Shown in pieces: positions 5,634-7,878 of a stretch of DNA of 7,878 bases. The stretch lies in assembly GCA_937898155.1 (NCBI GenBank), contig CALEJO010000159.1, forward strand, positions 1-7,878, written 5' to 3'. Position numbers and translations under genes: made by a program. The stretch comes from an uncultured Clostridia bacterium. GTDB taxonomy: Bacteria > Bacillota > Clostridia > Oscillospirales > CAG-272. Under the pieces are notes generated by a model. The model saw only the letters and a program-made list of their open reading frames with translations. It had not been told where the DNA came from and made no database searches. Every line of letters begins with the position of its first letter. Positions within the stretch are counted from its first letter, which is position 1.

Positions 5634-5651
5634 TCCTGTATTTCCCAATAG

Positions 5652-5683
5652 AAAAATCTCGAACGATGAAATCATCATTCGGG
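5652..5683 (-). terminator. Intrinsic terminator of the flippase gene
   Basis: On the minus strand CGAATGATGA and TCATCGTTCG form a 10-base stem with one mismatch-type pair and a two-base loop (5681-5660). It can be extended by two pairs, and AGATTTTT follows, with five T's at 5656-5652. It starts 6 bases after the TAG stop of the 559-aa gene, so it separates host transcription from the phage. Confidence 0.85.
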
Positions 5684-5689
5684 ACGTTT

Positions 5690-7369
5690 CTATTTGTTTT
5701 TATAATGGTGTCTGTCGTGCACGAACATATGCTTTTCCAAAAACGCGTAAATGGATTCTCCGCGCGGCAAAAGCAGAATGTCCTCTTTGCTGAACGTCCG
5801 CATGAGGAATAATAATACAAAATAAAATAGGACAGTCGCCGCAATGGCGGTCAGCGTTGCCAGATTCGGATGCGCCGCTTTCGCGATGGCTTGATAGACG
5901 ATCATGGCGAAGACGCTGGCGATCGCCGAGGACGCGAGCGGCTTTCCGAAATTTTTGAGGAAGCCGAACGGAATTCCGACGTAGCGGATGACGAACGCGA
6001 AATTGATCGCCGCCATGGCGAAGTATCCGGCGAGCGTGCCGATCGGCGCGCCGTAGATGCCGACCTTCGGATTCGTGACGAGAATCACATTCAAAAGGAG
6101 CTTCCCCGCGATGCCGCCGAACATGGAGATGATCGGCTTTTGCTGTAATTTGTGCGCCTGCAAAATCGACGTCGTGATCGTCAGAATCGCCGTGAAAAAG
6201 ACCGAAAGTGCCAAAATCGAAAGAAGCGGCGCCGCCTGCTCGACGGAGTCCTTATTTTTGAATAAAAGCATCAGAATCGGCCTTGCCAAAACGGACATCC
6301 CGAGCGCGCTCGGGATCGACAAAATGGCGGCAAATTTGAGGCAAGAACCCATAACATACTGTGCAGCGCTGACTTTTTTGGCTTTTTCCTCTTCATTTTC
6401 GGCGCTTTTGATCGCCCGAAGCGCCGCCGTGAGCGCCGGCGTCAACGAGGACGCGATCGGCGTGATCAGCGCCGACGGCAGATGCGAAAGCGTCACCGCG
6501 AGCGTGCTGTAATTGCCGTAGGCGCTCTCCGCGACCTCCTCGGAGGTATATGTTTTCATGCAGTTGATAATGGAAAACGCGTCGATAATGCCCGTCAGAT
6601 TGAGCGCCACGGCGCTGATCGTGATCGGGAGCGCAATTTTGATCAGTTGACGGAAAATCGCGCGATTCGAGTCGGTTTTCGGGTTCAGAATCGCCACATT
6701 CGATTCGAGATGCTCGTCATATCGGCGAATGCACTTCGTGACGATCAAAAAGACCATTCCGACCGCCACACCGATCGTAATGCCCGCGATCGCATACGCG
6801 GCGGCAACTTCGATGCTCTCTCCGCGCGAAATCGCGTATTTGGCGAGCGCGATGCCGATCGCGAACTTCCCGATCGCCTCCGTGATTTCGCTGACCGCAG
6901 TCGGGACCATGTTCTGATGCCCCTGAAAATACCCGCGGATCGCGCTGGACATACAGATGAAAAAGAGCGTCGGCGAGATGGCGATGATGCAGAGATACGA
7001 CGCCTCGCTCCCCATCATGGCGGCGAGTTTTTTGGCAAAAAAGAACATCACGGACGTGCCGATCACGCCGAGAACGAAGAAGACGGAAAGCGCAATTTGG
7101 AAGATGCGTGCCACTCTTTTCTTGCGTGCCGCGTCCAGCGGCGTGTCGGAGATCATGATCGTCACCGCGTTCGGAAGCCCCGCCGTCGCAACCAAATATA
7201 AGGTTGTGAAAATATTATACGCAATATTGAAATAACTCATTCCCATATCGCCCAGCTCCGCGTGTAGCGGAATCTTGCAGAGCAATCCGAGAAGTTTTAC
7301 GACAATATTGGAAATCGTAAGCACGATGACGCCGGAGATCAGACGCGGCGCTTGTTTTCTGCTTTCCAA
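5690..7369 (-). CDS. MurJ/SpoVB-like lipid-linked oligosaccharide flippase (559 aa)
   Basis: A polytopic membrane protein of the MOP superfamily, polysaccharide biosynthesis/YtgP-SpoVB branch. Members flip lipid II or related lipid-linked sugars across the cytoplasmic membrane for peptidoglycan or polymer synthesis. About 14 hydrophobic helices are spread over residues 10-535. The opening segment, with ISNIVVKLLGLLCKIPL and then a GMSYFNIAYNIF stretch, is typical of this family, as is the full length of 500-560 residues. The C-terminal end, after RGESIYAFLEK, is a short soluble tail. The start is TTG at 7369, since an in-frame stop lies at 7414-7412 and there is no in-frame ATG between; GGGGA sits 8 bases or so upstream. 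It lies 42 bases after the amidohydrolase gene and is probably cotranscribed with it. Whether it serves lipid II (MurJ role) or sporulation/capsule cannot be told from sequence. Confidence 0.88.
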   Translation of the reverse strand: MESRKQAPRLISGVIVLTISNIVVKLLGLLCKIPLHAELGDMGMSYFNIAYNIFTTLYLVATAGLPNAVTIMISDTPLDAARKKRVARIFQIALSVFFVLGVIGTSVMFFFAKKLAAMMGSEASYLCIIAISPTLFFICMSSAIRGYFQGHQNMVPTAVSEITEAIGKFAIGIALAKYAISRGESIEVAAAYAIAGITIGVAVGMVFLIVTKCIRRYDEHLESNVAILNPKTDSNRAIFRQLIKIALPITISAVALNLTGIIDAFSIINCMKTYTSEEVAESAYGNYSTLAVTLSHLPSALITPIASSLTPALTAALRAIKSAENEEEKAKKVSAAQYVMGSCLKFAAILSIPSALGMSVLARPILMLLFKNKDSVEQAAPLLSILALSVFFTAILTITTSILQAHKLQQKPIISMFGGIAGKLLLNVILVTNPKVGIYGAPIGTLAGYFAMAAINFAFVIRYVGIPFGFLKNFGKPLASSAIASVFAMIVYQAIAKAAHPNLATLTAIAATVLFYFVLLFLMRTFSKEDILLLPRGESIYAFLEKHMFVHDRHHYKNK

Positions 7370-7411
7370 ACCAGTTCCCCGTTTCCTTTGGTCGTTATTT
7401 TCATTGTTATT

Positions 7412-7878
7412 TTAATCGAAATACGTCCGAATCACTTCTTTGAAATCTGCCTTGACTTTCTCGTAATCGAGCGTCAGGAATTCTCCGTTTTCATAAAGAA
7501 TTTTGCCATCCACCATATTCATACGGATGCAAGTGGAATCCGCACCGTAAAGGAAGGTATCGCAAATCTGATAGACCGGAAGTGCCGGAATATCGTCGAG
7601 GTCGATCATGACGAGATCGGCTTTGGCGCCGACCGCGATTTTTCCGCAATCGTCTCTTCCCTGCGCCTTGGCACCGTTGACCGTCAAAAGCGGGATGAAA
7701 TCGCTTGCTTTCATCATCTCGGTATTGCCGGAAATGCCTTTTTGCAAAATCGCGGCAAGATACGCCTCGCGCCAGATGTTGATTTGGTTATTGGACGAAG
7801 GGCCGTCGGTGCCGAGCGTGACGTTGACGCCTGCCGCGATCGTTTCCGCGAGCGGCATGACGCCCGAGCCGAGCTTCA
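7412..7878 (-). CDS. Amidohydrolase (MtaD/SsnA-type deaminase), C-terminal part only
   Basis: The open frame enters from the right edge and ends at TAA (7414-7412), giving about 155 C-terminal residues of an enzyme usually near 430. The visible part starts with KLGSGVMPLAE and contains GVNVTLGTDGPSSNN, the signature of the TRZ/ATZ amidohydrolase group; the Asp in GTDG is the metal ligand in this family. NGAKAQGRDD and GKIAVGAKADLVMIDLD follow and form the return to the small beta-sandwich domain. Relatives deaminate S-adenosylhomocysteine, 5'-methylthioadenosine, guanine or similar rings; the substrate-determining N-terminal half is not visible, so no specific substrate is assigned. An ATG at 7858 is internal, not the start. 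Confidence 0.9.
   Translation of the reverse strand, partial: KLGSGVMPLAETIAAGVNVTLGTDGPSSNNQINIWREAYLAAILQKGISGNTEMMKASDFIPLLTVNGAKAQGRDDCGKIAVGAKADLVMIDLDDIPALPVYQICDTFLYGADSTCIRMNMVDGKILYENGEFLTLDYEKVKADFKEVIRTYFD

Larger units (their letters stand above)
1..5640 (-). mobile_element. Integrated filamentous phage (inovirus-like prophage), left end beyond window
   Basis: Eight consecutive minus-strand genes form a filamentous phage morphogenesis block. They comprise a Zot-type ATPase with Walker A and B motifs, a pIII-like protein with signal peptide and C-terminal anchor, two coat-like short hydrophobic modules, and small cytoplasmic proteins in the gene V position. Gene order and the placement of a terminator right after the coat genes match the Ff phages. 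The element is visibly more AT-rich than the flanking chromosomal genes, and the change falls around 5640-5690, just past the terminator of the flippase gene. The right boundary given is an estimate; no attachment repeat can be paired because the left end is outside the window. No replication initiator, integrase, transposase or secretin is visible. Confidence 0.85.
5504..5651. other. Gene-free AT-rich junction between host gene and phage genes
   Basis: No gene fits here. The minus strand holds an AT-rich core around 5542-5557 (TATTATATAAAATTT) that could serve as a -10 region for the phage operon. However, no good -35 hexamer stands at 16-18 bases (the best is GCTTTT), so the promoter is only a weak candidate. 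The stretch also contains the inverted repeats at 5506-5520 and 5585-5633. A phage attachment site must lie in or near this stretch if the prophage boundary is correctly placed. Confidence 0.5.

Noticed and set aside
5437..5844. Minus-strand open frame of 135 codons spanning the phage-host junction.
   Set aside because: It runs through the flippase terminator and out of frame through the flippase end and the 99-aa gene; composition is odd and no family is seen.
6482..7201. Long plus-strand open frame (239 codons) rich in Arg, Asp and His.
   Set aside because: It lies opposite the flippase gene in GC-rich DNA, and its composition is typical of a reverse-frame artefact.
7339..7404. A 21-codon frame starting at ATG 7404 before the flippase, considered as a missing in-frame ATG or a frameshift.
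   Set aside because: It is out of frame with the flippase and its residues do not resemble the family N-terminus; the TTG start gives a normal first helix.

Overview
The window holds most of an integrated filamentous phage (inovirus-type prophage) next to two ordinary chromosomal genes. All convincing genes lie on the minus strand, so they read from right to left. The host looks like a low-to-medium GC Gram-positive, probably a clostridial Firmicute. Shine-Dalgarno sequences are strong and purine-rich, TTG and GTG starts are frequent, and the host gene beside the phage is a YtgP/SpoVB-type flippase. This host call is inference; no rRNA or other marker is present.

Chromosomal flank (about 5650-7878): the C-terminal part of a metal-dependent amidohydrolase of the MtaD/SsnA type runs off the right edge. 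It is followed 42 bases later by a complete MurJ/SpoVB-like flippase of 559 residues, which ends at a good intrinsic terminator. Base composition in this flank is visibly richer in G+C than in the phage.

Junction (5504-5651): there is no gene here. The stretch is AT-rich and contains a long imperfect inverted repeat (5585-5633) and a short palindrome touching the first phage gene (5506-5520). The phage end, its promoter and possibly its origin or attachment site should lie here.

Phage (1 to about 5640): in transcription order the genes are a 99-aa unknown protein; an 81-aa small protein in the gene V (ssDNA-binding) position; a 76-aa candidate major coat protein; a 214-aa secreted protein whose C-terminal third is a second copy of that coat module; a strong intrinsic terminator; a 357-aa protein with two membrane helices and a large Cys-containing outer domain; a 413-aa pIII-like adsorption protein with a signal peptide, three InlB-type B-repeats and a C-terminal membrane anchor; a 187-aa secreted or anchored protein; a long hairpin; and a Zot/pI-type assembly ATPase that runs off the left edge. 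This repeats the M13 logic (V - VIII - terminator - III - VI - I) with unrelated sequences. The terminator after the coat genes and the hairpin before the Zot gene should make a falling gradient: much coat, less adsorption protein, very little ATPase.

No replication initiator, integrase or secretin is visible; the first two may lie left of the window. The most unusual points are the natural fusion of an ectodomain to a coat module, the B-repeat adsorption protein, and a Zot ATPase with its membrane helix ahead of the Walker A motif.
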